From NCBI GenBank assembly GCA_964421085.1, contig CAYQVO010000035.1:1-41280 (forward strand): a stretch of 41,280 nucleotides of DNA, given 5' to 3'. This DNA comes from CAYQVO01 sp964421085. Lineage in GTDB: Bacteria > Bdellovibrionota_C > UBA2361 > CAYQVO01. This document shows positions 8,466-19,200 of the stretch, one piece after another. Every line of letters begins with the position of its first letter. The stretch's first letter is position 1. Under the pieces are notes generated by a model. The model saw only the letters and a list, made by a program, of their open reading frames with translations, was not told the DNA's origin and made no database searches. A program made the translations under genes and the position numbers.

Positions 8466-9779
8466 ATGGGGCAGCGAATAGTGGAACCGGGTACAGGTGC
8501 GCAAAAGCCGTCTGATGTTGAAGGAGTGCTTCCAGAAGTTGCGGGGATTGAGCCGCCTTCTAATCTCACCGATATGGACCGCTCATGGATCCGTGTGGTG
8601 ATGGTTGAGGCGCAGAAACTTGCTGCCGCTACCGGACAGAAAATCCGCATGCTCATGATTGGATCGCCGAATTTCGGACCTCCTGATCATGTCCGTGACG
8701 CAGGCGCGGACTCCTTTAGGGAAGATGATACTGGATATGGTCCTGGCCTTGGACTTACTGCTCTGCGGGAGGCACTCGCTCAGAGTTTCAAGGAACATCA
8801 GAAGCTCGATTATTCTTTCAAGCGCGTTTTTATTGTTCCCGGCGGAATGGCCGGGCTTCTGTTTGGATATCTTGCTGTCGCAAAGGACAAGGCAGTTCTG
8901 ATTCCAAGTCCTTTTTATCCTAATTACAAGATGGGAACGACTGAACTTGGCCGCAGGGCAGTGGAGTATCGCCTTGATCCTGCTGACGGTTTCCAGCCCG
9001 ACGTTGATTATATGGAGAGAGCCTTCCAGAAATCGCAAGTGCCAGTGGGGGCAATTCTCATAAATTCGCCCCATAATCCGACGGGAACTGTCTGGAGCAG
9101 AGACTCAGTGGAAAGAGTCGTGAGACTGGCTGAGAAACATAATGTGCCGATTCTTTATGATGCATGTTACGACCGGCTTGTTTATGACGGTGCTGAGATT
9201 TTCACTCCGGCTCATGCAAATCCTGAGGTCGTTATTTACTGCAATTCATTTTCTAAAACCTATGCAATGCCGGCCTGGCGTCTGGGCGGCGTTCTTCTTC
9301 CGAGCAAATGGAGTGAAGAATCGATTATCGAGGCGTACAGAAATATAGCAGGCAACTTCATGGAAGCTTCGCTTTCCGGCGTGTCCACTCCATGTCAAAA
9401 GGCAGGCCTGGCTGCACTTACCGGACCCCAGGAATGGGTCGGAGAGATGCGCGATGAGTATCAGAACCGGAGAAACCTGGTATGCGCTGAACTCGATAAG
9501 CATGGTGTGCCATACGTACATCCCCAGGGTGCTTTCTATGTTCTGGTTGATGTCTCGAAGGCGATTCCAGAGGGTCTCGGGTCATGCGATTTCGCACTGA
9601 ACCTCCTGGAGGCCGGTGTTGGCCTTGCTCCGGGCAGGACTTTCGGCGCCGAAGGATGGGTGCGGATTGCCTTCTGTCAGAGCGCTGAAGATTGCCGTGA
9701 AGGGGCCGACCTTCTTGGCAAATATTACAATGATGCCATTGCAGGCAAGGTAGTCCTTAAACCAAAGGATCTCGGCTAG
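8466..9779 (+). CDS. PLP-dependent class I/II aminotransferase
   Basis: The 437-residue protein is a fold-type I aminotransferase. Visible motifs are YGPGLGLTALREAL (substrate-binding N-terminal loop), PGGMAGLLFGYLA (PLP phosphate side), INSPHNPTGTVW (cofactor-binding Asn), YDACYDRLVYDG (Asp and Tyr contacting the pyridine ring), SFSKTYAMPAWRLGG with the Schiff-base lysine, and a C-terminal WVRIAFC strand with the carboxylate-binding arginine. Aspartate or an aromatic or branched-chain amino acid is the likely donor; the exact substrate cannot be read. The ATG has an AAGG about 8 bp upstream. The N-terminal 30 residues before the first conserved segment are longer than in many relatives. It appears to be transcribed on its own. 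Confidence 0.88.
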   Translation: MGQRIVEPGTGAQKPSDVEGVLPEVAGIEPPSNLTDMDRSWIRVVMVEAQKLAAATGQKIRMLMIGSPNFGPPDHVRDAGADSFREDDTGYGPGLGLTALREALAQSFKEHQKLDYSFKRVFIVPGGMAGLLFGYLAVAKDKAVLIPSPFYPNYKMGTTELGRRAVEYRLDPADGFQPDVDYMERAFQKSQVPVGAILINSPHNPTGTVWSRDSVERVVRLAEKHNVPILYDACYDRLVYDGAEIFTPAHANPEVVIYCNSFSKTYAMPAWRLGGVLLPSKWSEESIIEAYRNIAGNFMEASLSGVSTPCQKAGLAALTGPQEWVGEMRDEYQNRRNLVCAELDKHGVPYVHPQGAFYVLVDVSKAIPEGLGSCDFALNLLEAGVGLAPGRTFGAEGWVRIAFCQSAEDCREGADLLGKYYNDAIAGKVVLKPKDLG

Positions 9780-9828
9780 AGTTCTGCGAAAAAGCCCCGG
9801 AACCTGCAGTTTCCGCGCCCTTCCGCCG

Positions 9829-11706
9829 ATGGTTCAATTCATGGTGCGAAGGGCATTGCTGTATCTTTCCGCGTTTACTCTGGCAGCAGTCTGCGCAGGA
9901 CATGACGCCGGCGCGCTCCCGTTTTCCCCGCTCGAATCATCAATCAAAGAACTCCACCGCAGACCTTCCCTGGCAGCGCTCAACAACCTGAAAAACTACA
10001 TCCGCAAAAGCACGTCAAGCCGGATGCGGAACGGGATTAATTTCATGGCAAAGCAGCGCATGCGGAGCAAAGTGCGGCGGCTTAAACGCGCGGACAAGGC
10101 GATTCGAATCAACGGAAGAACTGCCGACTGGCGGAGGAAGGGAATCAGAATTTACCAGGACACGAGCAATGATCTTTTCGCAATCGACTCAGCAACGCCC
10201 GTGAAGTACTCAAAGACTGACGATATACAACGGGCCGCGGTCCTGACAAGCGATGGCGCTATCAGCTTCATGATCGAACCGCTTGCGATGCCGGCAAAAG
10301 GTCGGAAGTTCTATTATGCGCTCAATCTTTTTACGCATGAAGCCGGGGTTCTTTACCTCCTTTCATTCACCGATTCGGGCTTCTGGCTTCAGGAATATGA
10401 TCCTGCCGGAAATAAATGGGTCAGATCAGACCTGAATCCCGGGGGATGTATTTCCGCCGGGCGAAACGCGGTGGAGGTTAAAGTTCCCTTCAGACTTCTG
10501 CGGAAACTGCCCCGTCATTTCTATGTCCAGGCCGTGAGCTGGGATGAGGCGAGGAATGCTTACGATACGCTTTTCTTTCAGAGCACTCTGAGCCGTCGGT
10601 CGGAGGAGTATTACAATTATGCTCTCGACCTCCTTGTTCAGTACGCGGAGCGCGCGGCCCTGCCGCCCGACAACCCGCTTCCGCTCGCCCAGGCTGTTGT
10701 TGATTCATACTGGTACCGCATGGGCAATGCTGCAGTTAAAGAGCGGATTATAAATGACGGCATCGCCATGCTTGACGAGATTCAGAAAGCATCGCAGTAC
10801 GAATTCCCGGGACAGGAAAAGCCCCTGAATCTTCCCTTTGAGCACCTTCTGGTATGGGCAAACAGATCGCTTTATTTCAGCATGAACAATCCAAAGTGGA
10901 AGGTTCAGAAGACGCTTAACGCGACCGGCGGGGTTTTCACGGAAGAAATGTACGAGCATTTCGTGCTGGCACCGGCCGTTCTGGACCAGGCAAGAGCGTA
11001 TGCAGCGGAGCAGGACTTGTTGAAGGAGGGAGATCTTGCGGGGACGATGCGCGCAATAGAGACGCATTTTTCGACAGTGTGGAAATACCGCGCCCCTCTT
11101 GATTTTATCGAGATGCTCTATCGGTTCAGTCCTGAATGGTACGGGCAGTTGTACTTCGAAGTTGTGGAGGATTACGGGACAAACGGCACCGTGATAACCA
11201 GGGTCGGATCTGACGACGTTGTCAAATGGTGGAACCAGAGTGCGCCGTTTCAGCTTGGGTTTGTGCGTGAATACGGGTATTTTTTCGGGAACTGCGGGGA
11301 TGCGGCCGTTTTGTCGGCCGCAGTCGGGAAAGCGCTTGGCATCCCCTCCATTCACACACATTATGACGTAGTGGCGCCCAATAACGGTGTAAACGCAGTT
11401 CACAGCTTTGCGGCGTATTATTCCTCAGGGCAGAACCGTTATCTCGGTTACCGGCGCGGCGATAACAGGATTTTCGAGTTCGCGACCGCCGGACTCTCGA
11501 GTTTTCAGGTCCGGTACATCAACGAGACTCCAATAGTCACACCTCTGTGGAACATCAGCAGTGACAGGTTTCACGGGCAGGAATTTTACCAGCCTTCAAA
11601 CACATGTGCCGCTATAGCGGCCCCGGAAGCATGGGAGGATATGAATCGGAACGGGATGGACGCGGCGGCCATAGAGAGGTGCATACACGGGCAGTTGTTT
11701 CAGTGA
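9829..11706 (+). CDS. Exported transglutaminase-like protein with an N-terminal CBM9/DOMON-like domain
   Basis: The protein has 625 residues, with a signal peptide at the start (membrane-spanning ALLYLSAFTLAAVCAG); ATG at 9841 is an equally good start. Residues about 85-250 contain IRINGRTADW and repeated D-I-x-x-A-V-L strands that resemble CBM9/DOMON-like sandwich domains of bacterial exported proteins. Near the C-terminus, GNCGDAAVLSAAVGKALGIPS places a candidate catalytic Cys489, followed by VHSFAAYY with His525 and a later Asp (YRRGDN), the Cys-His-Asp order of transglutaminase-like proteases. Such domains cleave or cross-link peptides in the envelope. It is convergent with the giant repeat protein. 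The function is not established, and the N-terminal domain call is tentative. Confidence 0.62.
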   Translation: MVQFMVRRALLYLSAFTLAAVCAGHDAGALPFSPLESSIKELHRRPSLAALNNLKNYIRKSTSSRMRNGINFMAKQRMRSKVRRLKRADKAIRINGRTADWRRKGIRIYQDTSNDLFAIDSATPVKYSKTDDIQRAAVLTSDGAISFMIEPLAMPAKGRKFYYALNLFTHEAGVLYLLSFTDSGFWLQEYDPAGNKWVRSDLNPGGCISAGRNAVEVKVPFRLLRKLPRHFYVQAVSWDEARNAYDTLFFQSTLSRRSEEYYNYALDLLVQYAERAALPPDNPLPLAQAVVDSYWYRMGNAAVKERIINDGIAMLDEIQKASQYEFPGQEKPLNLPFEHLLVWANRSLYFSMNNPKWKVQKTLNATGGVFTEEMYEHFVLAPAVLDQARAYAAEQDLLKEGDLAGTMRAIETHFSTVWKYRAPLDFIEMLYRFSPEWYGQLYFEVVEDYGTNGTVITRVGSDDVVKWWNQSAPFQLGFVREYGYFFGNCGDAAVLSAAVGKALGIPSIHTHYDVVAPNNGVNAVHSFAAYYSSGQNRYLGYRRGDNRIFEFATAGLSSFQVRYINETPIVTPLWNISSDRFHGQEFYQPSNTCAAIAAPEAWEDMNRNGMDAAAIERCIHGQLFQ

Positions 11707-11769
11707 GACAGTCCCGTACCGGCGAACCCAATGTGAAGAATGCCCCAGCCGGGACCGGCCGCCGGGGGA

Positions 11770-14700
11770 TTACCTTGATCGCACCATGAAACTTCTCCTC
11801 GGACTCTCTCTGGTTTTTGCGAGAACCTTTGGACCTTTTCGCATCTCGGCGTGATAGCTGACTTTATAGTTTCCGGGAGGAAGGTTGCGCAGGGTTACAC
11901 GGTTTCGTTTTGTTTTAAGACGGTCAACGAACTTTTTCCTGCCTCGCGTTGTAACCGCATAACCGATATGGGTCTTTGTTTTGAGGTCCGCCACCACGCC
12001 TTTCGTCTCGAGGGGATCCGAAACAGGCACAATCTGGAACCCGGACGCTGAAGGCCCAAGGACAAACTTCTGCATTACGATTGTCACGCGGCGCTTCTTC
12101 ACGGTGACGTCGGGTTTCTTCTCTATTTCAACTTTTGGCTTGAAGATCTCAGGCAGGTTTCCGACCGGCCCGAGAAAAACGTCTGTGGCTTTATTCGTGT
12201 CGCCATCAACAAGAGCTGTCGCGTCGGACGAGAAGACGACCTTTGCGCCGTCTGAAGTGATATGGTCTGCAGACGAGTCCTTGTTGCCGGGAGCGGAGGT
12301 CGCAGAGCGTGAAACAAGTCCGGTGCGCCCCGTAGTCCTGTCGTGAACATAGACCTGCCGCCGTGCGGTGTTGCTGCCGGAGTCTGAAGCGAGGTTTGCG
12401 GCGGCAGATGTGAATGTGATGAACTTCCCATCTTCGCTCAGAGCGACCACGCCCATGCCGCTTGCTCCGCTTCCTTCCTTTCCATCGGAACTTACGCTGA
12501 CCCTGCTGATGGTTCCGGTTGCAACTTCATATACAAATACGTCGGATGCGCCGTTCTTATCACCCTCGACCAGATTCGAGGCGTCGGATGCAAATGCCAG
12601 GAATTTTCCATCACTGCTTACTGCGGGGGCCCAGGAGTCTCCATCAGGCTCGGCGCCATTGAGGCCCACAGACACTCTGGTCGTAGTAAGCTTTGAAAGG
12701 TCGCGAAGATATATGATGGAGGAGGATGACTTTGCCGGAGAGGAGGAGGCGCCTCCCGCAAGATTTGCGGCGTCCGAAACAAACGCAACCCTGCCTCCGT
12801 CTCCGCTTATCGCAGGCGCCCAGGAGTCTTCGCTGCCGGGGGTTCCGTCCGTGGCAACGCTTACTCTCCATATTTCTCCGCTTCCTCTGTTCCACACGAA
12901 TATATCGCGGCGCTTGTTGACGTCTCCTTCCACGAGGTCTTCCGCATCTGAAGAGAACGCAAGGCTTGTGCCATTGCCGCTTAAGGCGACTCCATAGCTG
13001 TTGCCGCCCGCAACTGCACCGCCTGGAGTCCTGCTGATGAGAAAGAGCCTGCTTTGAGCCGTGTCGTACAGAAATATATCGCTGCTGTCGTTGGTGTCGT
13101 CCGGCGCAAGGTTTGACGCAAGAGAGTGATACGCGACCACTGTTCCATCCCCGCTTACGGCGACAGCGCGGCCAAGAGATATCGGGTTTCCGCTTGGTTT
13201 GTTTCCGACCACTCCGGACGCGTCCGTAGAGACGCACTCGGTAAGACCGGTTGCCGTATCCGTAAGATAAACTCCCCTGGGGGCTGTCTTTGGAGACTCT
13301 TCGTAAAAATTCGTTGCTTTCGTGGAAAACGCAATCATCTCTCCGTTGCCGCTTGAGCCGACAACTCCCTCTCCTATATAGCCGCTTGCGCCGTTTCCCT
13401 GAGCGCCTTCGGAACTTGCACTTACCCTCTGTATCGCATTTCCATAGGTGGTTCTGACTGCGACTTTGAAATCGGCTGTTTGATTCGACGTCACAACGCC
13501 TGCAATGCGGGGAGGGGTAAAAGCGTATCCCCGTCTTGACGGAGCTATCGAGTATTGAGTTCCTCCTTCAACGCCAGGGAATCGGTATGTGCCGTCTGAA
13601 CTGGTGGTTCTATTCCCGAGATTGCCGCCCATTATCTTGACGCCGCTTACAGGCCGGTTTCGGTCGGTAACGCGTCCTGAGATCACGTATTCCCTGTTGA
13701 AAGCTTCGAAATTCTTCGTTGCATCGCCGCGAATATAGTGCGAGAAATCGGAGGGGAAAAATGAGTAGCTGCTGGAGGATGGAGTTATGACGAAGAGGGC
13801 CTCCATTGGAATCCGGCTGAATTCATAGTATCCGTTGTCGTTTGAGTATGTCTCTTTGACATTGCCGTCTGTGGTCCTGCCCGTCACCTTTACGCCGCCA
13901 AGCGCCCCTCCGCCGTTTTTCGTGATGTAGCCTGAGACGGTGAACGCTCCGGGAATCGCCTTAAATGAGACTGATGTGTTTTCCGTGATGGTGCGGGACC
14001 ACTCTGCAGGATCAAAAGTATATCCCGCATGCACGGGCCTTATGGTGCATGTTTCGCCTGAATAGAGAGGCGATATCCGGAAATTCCCCTGTGCATCCGT
14101 TTGTATGGTCTCTGAAAGCCTTTCGCCGGCAGTAAGGCTTAACGCCACACCGCCAAGCCCCGCGACGCCTGATTTGATGCTTCCGCTGACGGAGAAAGCT
14201 GGAGTGCTTGTTGGGGTCGGGGTGGGGGTGCTTGTTGGGGTCGGGGTGAGGGTGAAGCCGGGGTCGGGTGAAGAGAATGAAAGAATCGCGCCCCCGTCTC
14301 CTGCGGCAAAGAGGCTCTTGTTTGATGTGTTTCCCCACAGCGAATTCAGGGGATGTGAGACAGGAAGAGATAACTCCTCAGCCCAGTCTCCATCGTAGTA
14401 GTGGAATATAGTGCCCTTGCCCTCCCTGTCGCCTTCCGTAAAGAACCCCGCCGCGTAGATATCGTTGTCACTGGTTCCCCAGAGGGATCGGACACTAAAG
14501 TCAGGTTGATTGATGGAGAAACACTCTGGCGTTGACCCGTCAATTTTACAAATTTTTCCAGAATCTCCCCCAACATATACAGGACCCGAAGCCTTCGAAG
14601 GATCTCCCCAGATGGCATATAAGTTGGGGCCATCGATGCAATGATCATCAGTCAAAGGCTTGAATTCCGTGTTATGCAACCAGATTATGCAATCTCTTTC

Positions 14701-16185
14701 CCCCACAGCAATTATGTTTGTGCCGTTGTTATTTCCCCAGATATTGTTCAACGGAGGCAGGTCCGTTGGTGTGGCGGGGGTGCGATCGCTCCAATTTACG
14801 TTTTCCGCGCGATATTTAATGGACCCCTTTCCCGACCCATCCTTGCCTGCAGCGAAAACCCTGTCGGCAAGGCCCCAGATCGCCTTGTACGTTCCAGTTA
14901 CACCACTTTCCTCCTCCCAACTGTTGGGTTTAAAGTGGACCACTCCTGTGTCGGTTCCAACGAAAAAGTCGCCAGGTCGTATTCCCCATATGCCGTAGTA
15001 GATTCGGTCAGGTGTCGGCGTCGGACTGAACGTGGTCCACTCTGCACTACTTCCGAGCTTACTCAGGATTTTTCCGCCTGCCGAAGCAACGTAAATCTCT
15101 TTTGGATCTTCCGACCCAAAGTCTTCCCATCCAAAGATGGTGTGAAGATTTGCGGCGTGTACCGGCACATACTTGTCTTCCTCATCAACTTTCTTAACCG
15201 CGGATATCCGGCCGTCTTCTCCTGCTGCGATTATCCTGTAAGGAGAAGGAGTGGGGGCGAATCCAATGCCGTAATAGGTTCCTTTATAGGTGTCATTGTC
15301 GAAGGCACGGGGTACCGATGCCCAAGGCTTGGGAGAGTACTGTTTCAATAATCCGTTTGTGGCGACTGCAAAAAAATCAGCAGGAGGTCCTTCAATGGCC
15401 GTGAATCCTTTAAGCCCCTGGATGGAAGGAATCGAGCTTTCAGAAGACCAGTCATATCCATTTTCGGATCCGCAAAAAGAAGACCCACCTGCGAACCACC
15501 TTGTGACTAAATAGATGACCGATTTCAGATCGCCAGCGGAAGAACAGGTGGGCTTTTCAGGGTTGTTGTCTGAATAATCGCTGAAGAAATATATTTGACC
15601 CCCGTCCGCAACCACAACGATTTTGCCGCTTTCATTAACATGAACATCGTTAAGCTTGCCCAGAACAGGTACCTTGCTGCCCCATTCTTTCTCCTCATCA
15701 CCATAACGATAAATCATGTCGCCCTGGGAAGTAACAAACCACAAAAGCGACGTTCCAAGGCCTGAAATTGCTGTTATATGGCCGTTGCATGTCACGGCGC
15801 CAATGCTTTCTTCATGCCAATCGTTGCCGTCGTAGTGAAGAAAAGTGCAGTCATCTCCAACCGCATATATATCAGTAGCTGAACTTCCCCAGATGTCGTT
15901 TAAATTTTTCGACTTTGCCGCCTCTGGAACTGCCATTTGAATCCAGTCCGTCAGCGCCGAATCAGAGGATTTAAGTATTGTTCCTTTATCGCCCACTACA
16001 TGAGCATTAGTCGCGTTGCTCCAGATTCCTCTTAACGTAATTCCCTGGAAATTCGACGTCTGCATGCACCAATTGCCCACAGGGCATTCAGGCGTCGTTA
16101 CCATCTGGGCTGAAGATGGAAGGGGTAACGCCGGCAAAAAGAAAAAAAAGAGAGCTGGAAGCAGGAAAAGTCTTCGATCTGTCAT
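11770..16185 (-). CDS. Large secreted multi-repeat protein (WGSS/AVGD repeats, three CarboxypepD_reg-like domains, PD40 propeller)
   Basis: From the ATG at 16185 the product is 1,471 residues, with a strongly hydrophobic signal peptide ending SSAQ. An in-frame GTG at 16248 is less likely. Residues about 50-635 contain repeated IWGSSATDIYAVGDD, HYDG, W units typical of beta-propeller proteins. A threonine-proline linker (about 642-660) then leads to three successive domains starting FSVSGSI, FTVSGYI and YVISGRV, each with G-G-V and D-G-x-Y/F-x-F; these resemble carboxypeptidase-regulatory or CnaB-like sandwich domains. Residues about 920-1345 repeat a D-x-F-V-Y/W, I-S-x-D-G-x-x-V-A-F-x-S-x-A pattern, as in TolB/PD40 propellers. 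The C-terminal 120 residues are basic and have no obvious anchor. Function is unknown; surface display or carbohydrate contact is inference. Confidence 0.75.
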   Translation of the reverse strand: MTDRRLFLLPALFFFFLPALPLPSSAQMVTTPECPVGNWCMQTSNFQGITLRGIWSNATNAHVVGDKGTILKSSDSALTDWIQMAVPEAAKSKNLNDIWGSSATDIYAVGDDCTFLHYDGNDWHEESIGAVTCNGHITAISGLGTSLLWFVTSQGDMIYRYGDEEKEWGSKVPVLGKLNDVHVNESGKIVVVADGGQIYFFSDYSDNNPEKPTCSSAGDLKSVIYLVTRWFAGGSSFCGSENGYDWSSESSIPSIQGLKGFTAIEGPPADFFAVATNGLLKQYSPKPWASVPRAFDNDTYKGTYYGIGFAPTPSPYRIIAAGEDGRISAVKKVDEEDKYVPVHAANLHTIFGWEDFGSEDPKEIYVASAGGKILSKLGSSAEWTTFSPTPTPDRIYYGIWGIRPGDFFVGTDTGVVHFKPNSWEEESGVTGTYKAIWGLADRVFAAGKDGSGKGSIKYRAENVNWSDRTPATPTDLPPLNNIWGNNNGTNIIAVGERDCIIWLHNTEFKPLTDDHCIDGPNLYAIWGDPSKASGPVYVGGDSGKICKIDGSTPECFSINQPDFSVRSLWGTSDNDIYAAGFFTEGDREGKGTIFHYYDGDWAEELSLPVSHPLNSLWGNTSNKSLFAAGDGGAILSFSSPDPGFTLTPTPTSTPTPTPTSTPAFSVSGSIKSGVAGLGGVALSLTAGERLSETIQTDAQGNFRISPLYSGETCTIRPVHAGYTFDPAEWSRTITENTSVSFKAIPGAFTVSGYITKNGGGALGGVKVTGRTTDGNVKETYSNDNGYYEFSRIPMEALFVITPSSSSYSFFPSDFSHYIRGDATKNFEAFNREYVISGRVTDRNRPVSGVKIMGGNLGNRTTSSDGTYRFPGVEGGTQYSIAPSRRGYAFTPPRIAGVVTSNQTADFKVAVRTTYGNAIQRVSASSEGAQGNGASGYIGEGVVGSSGNGEMIAFSTKATNFYEESPKTAPRGVYLTDTATGLTECVSTDASGVVGNKPSGNPISLGRAVAVSGDGTVVAYHSLASNLAPDDTNDSSDIFLYDTAQSRLFLISRTPGGAVAGGNSYGVALSGNGTSLAFSSDAEDLVEGDVNKRRDIFVWNRGSGEIWRVSVATDGTPGSEDSWAPAISGDGGRVAFVSDAANLAGGASSSPAKSSSSIIYLRDLSKLTTTRVSVGLNGAEPDGDSWAPAVSSDGKFLAFASDASNLVEGDKNGASDVFVYEVATGTISRVSVSSDGKEGSGASGMGVVALSEDGKFITFTSAAANLASDSGSNTARRQVYVHDRTTGRTGLVSRSATSAPGNKDSSADHITSDGAKVVFSSDATALVDGDTNKATDVFLGPVGNLPEIFKPKVEIEKKPDVTVKKRRVTIVMQKFVLGPSASGFQIVPVSDPLETKGVVADLKTKTHIGYAVTTRGRKKFVDRLKTKRNRVTLRNLPPGNYKVSYHAEMRKGPKVLAKTRESPRRSFMVRSR
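14204..14251 (-). repeat. Two 24-bp tandem copies encoding the TP linker
   Basis: GTGCTTGTTGGGGTCGGGGT plus four bases is repeated twice head to tail (14204-14227 and 14228-14251) with one mismatch. On the coding strand it encodes TPTPTSTPTPTPTSTP. Such tandem units expand and contract by slippage, so linker length may vary between strains. Confidence 0.9.
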
Positions 16186-16297
16186 ACTCCGTTTATCGGC
16201 GGAAGGTGCTGTTTTAATTAGGTTTCGATGGAAAAATCCCTGACGCACTCAAGTAGCTGAAAAGGCAGGGCTTCGGCGCGCCGTCCCGGCTTCAAAA

Positions 16298-19200
16298 TCA
16301 GAAATTTATCGCCGCTATCAGATCAACCCCGATTCCCGAGTGAATGAAGGGCTCTATCCCTTCCGACTGGTCGTATGTGAAGTCGCGGTCAAAGATGTTG
16401 GAAAGCTGCACCGCGATGCTTCCATGCCTGTGAGGCAGCCTGTAACCGATGCCTGCGTCGACGATCCAGAAATCGCTTCTTCCATCGGCGCCCACGCCGG
16501 CGTAGCCGATACCGTCCCTGTTCTGATGGCGCCAGGTCCCGGTGACGTACGGGAAGAATCCGTGCGACTCGAAGTATTTTGTCTGCAGAGCGAGTTTGTT
16601 GAGTCGCATATCCTCCAAAAAATCCGGGTCTGTGGACTGAACCTTCGCCCATTCGTAGTTCGCAGTGGCAACCCACCGGTCGGTTATTACCTGCGAAATA
16701 TAAGCCTTAATGAAATCTTGATTCTGGAACAGGTCCTCGCTGTATAAAAGAACATCCGCGCTCGAAGGGAGAGTGTCGCCGTCAAAAGTGAAATCCATTT
16801 CTCCCATCGAAATGCTTCGCCGCACTTTACGCTGAATTCCTTCAACGCCGAAGTAGGTGCTTCGGGGGATCTTATAGTCGGCGCCAACGCCGAAGTTTCT
16901 TGCGAAGGAGCCCGACAGATCTGTGTACCTCTGGTTGATACCGCCGATTAGAGTCGGTTCGACCGTGATGTTGTCTTCGAGGGAAGATTTCCTGAGGCTT
17001 TCAAAGTAAGCGGCCCGAAGCGTTAAATTGTCAATCGGAGTGGAGACCAGGCCGACCTTCGGGCTGAAGTGATTTTCGCTTTCAATCTCATCGGTAAATG
17101 GCGTGATTTCCTGTTTTTCGTATTCTACGGAATCAAAACTCAAGCCGGCCGTCAGATCCAGGCCCGGCAGAATATGCCAGGTTGTATATGAGTATGCGCT
17201 TGTGCTGTTGAGGTCATTGCAGCCGCGGGTTCTGATAAAGTAATCGCTGTCGGTGAAGAAGCCGAATTCGTCGTCGAGAACCTCGCTGCCCTCATGCCGT
17301 TTTACATCGACATTATGATATTCCGCGCCGCTCACGACCGACACAAGATCCAGATCGAGCACGTGCTGTATCCCGACTTTCCCGAGCAGAACGCGCTCCC
17401 ATGCGATTTCATTTTCGAAGAGCAGTTCTTCGGCCTCGTAAACCTCGCCTTCAAAAACTTCGCGGATAAGGGCCAGCCTTTCCGCCTCGTCGGCTTTGTT
17501 CCGGTTGTGCCTCGCTCCGTAGGACGCAAAAAGCATGAGCCTGGACCAGCTCTCGAAGGCGTGAAGGTAGTTCAAGTCCGTGGTAACGTCTTCCATTTTT
17601 GTGTCGTCAGGGTCGTCGTAGCTTTCGTGAGTCTGGTGGTAAAGGATATCGGTGTTCAACGTAAACCTGTCCGTGTAGACGGGCTGATAGGACACAGCGG
17701 CATTACCCCTGTATCGCCGGCTGTAGTTGCCGCGCTTTGACCCGCCCGTCATAAGAGGCTCGAACCCTGCGGAGTATGCCCACTCTTCCCATTTCTTTGC
17801 GTGCTGAACTCCGCCCGCGATGAGGTCGTCGTGGGTCGAGCCGTCGAAATACAGTTCAGTTCTTTCGTCCGGGCGGTCAAAGAGAGCGTTGTACTCGTTC
17901 AGCGTGGCTCTTTCCGCCCGTTTCTGGAAAAGGTTGAAGCTCAGGGGCGCAAGCATGCCGGTTATTTTTCGCTCGGATTCGGAAGCATCGGCGAGGAAGA
18001 CAGATCTGTAGCTGTCAGCAAGCAGAAGGTGGGCCGAATAGTTCGAGTAGTCGTGACTGAGCGACTTGATTGCTTCGACCCTTGCAGCATCGGCGAACCC
18101 AAGTTCCGTAAAAGCCTCTGAAAGCCCCGCAGTCCTCACTCCAAGATCCTGATCGAGGAGAAGGCTTGATCTGTAGACGGCGCGGTTGTTGTTCAGTTCG
18201 ATGGAAGTCTCGACATCCTTCAGAGCCTGGACGGGGTTATTCACCGCAATTTCGTTAAAGGCTTTGTAAAGCCAGGGGGTCGGATCCAGAGGATCGAGAT
18301 TAATGGCTCTGTCAAACTCATGCCTGGCGCGGGTTTCATCGTATTCCTCGAACCAGGCTTTTCCGAGATAGCTTCTGTAGATTGCGACATTCGGTGAGAG
18401 GAAGGCCGCCTCTTCCAGATGACGCCTTCCTTCGGTCAGATGTCCCTGGTGAATCCGGGCGAGACCTGCGCCAAGTTTCGCAAGAGCGAACGAGGAATCA
18501 ATGTCGAGGGCTGCGTTGAAATCGGAAAGCGCCTGGTCGTTTTTACTCTCAAGAAGGCCGGCGAAACCGTGAACTGTGATTACATACGGGTCTGTTCCGT
18601 CAAGATCCTTTGCCTTGCCGGCCAGAGCGAAGGCTTCGCTTATGTCCCCCCGTCCCATCGCAAGCTCTGAACGCCGCGCGTAGCCCGCGGCGAGTCCTGG
18701 GCGGGCATCTGTGAGACGGGCTGCAAGGGAGTCTGCTTCTTCGAGTTTAAAGGAGTTCTGAGCAATGTAGGAGCCGGCAAGAAGCGCATCCGGATTCGTC
18801 GGCGAAAGTTCGAGGGCCTCTGCTGAAAGCTTATCTGCGCTCTCTTTATCGTTCTTTGTCATCGCGATTAAAGCCCGCATGGAGAGCAGAGACGCTTTNN
18901 NNNNNNNNNNNNNNNNNNNNCCATTGATGCAGCCTCAGCTTGATTCATATACATTTGAGCTTCTACGACCTGTCCGCGCGCGAGGCTTGCCCTTGCTTTT
19001 TCCACTATGTCCGGCATATTTGCGTCACGCGGGAGAGCCGGATAGAACAGAGCCCACTGCACCGCATCGAACGGCTTGACGAGAATCGACTTGACCGGCG
19101 CAGAATTCATTTCAGCCACAGCCTGCTCGCCCCTTTTCAGGGCGACCATTCCGTAGCTGTTCCTGCATTCAACTGCGCCATCGAGGACACCCACAATTGT

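Noticed and set aside
18868..18880. Separate genes for the FecR and TPR-barrel parts
   Set aside because: The split arises only because 22 N were taken as an exact length. Helical sequence continues on both sides and no start with a ribosome site is visible at the TPR side.
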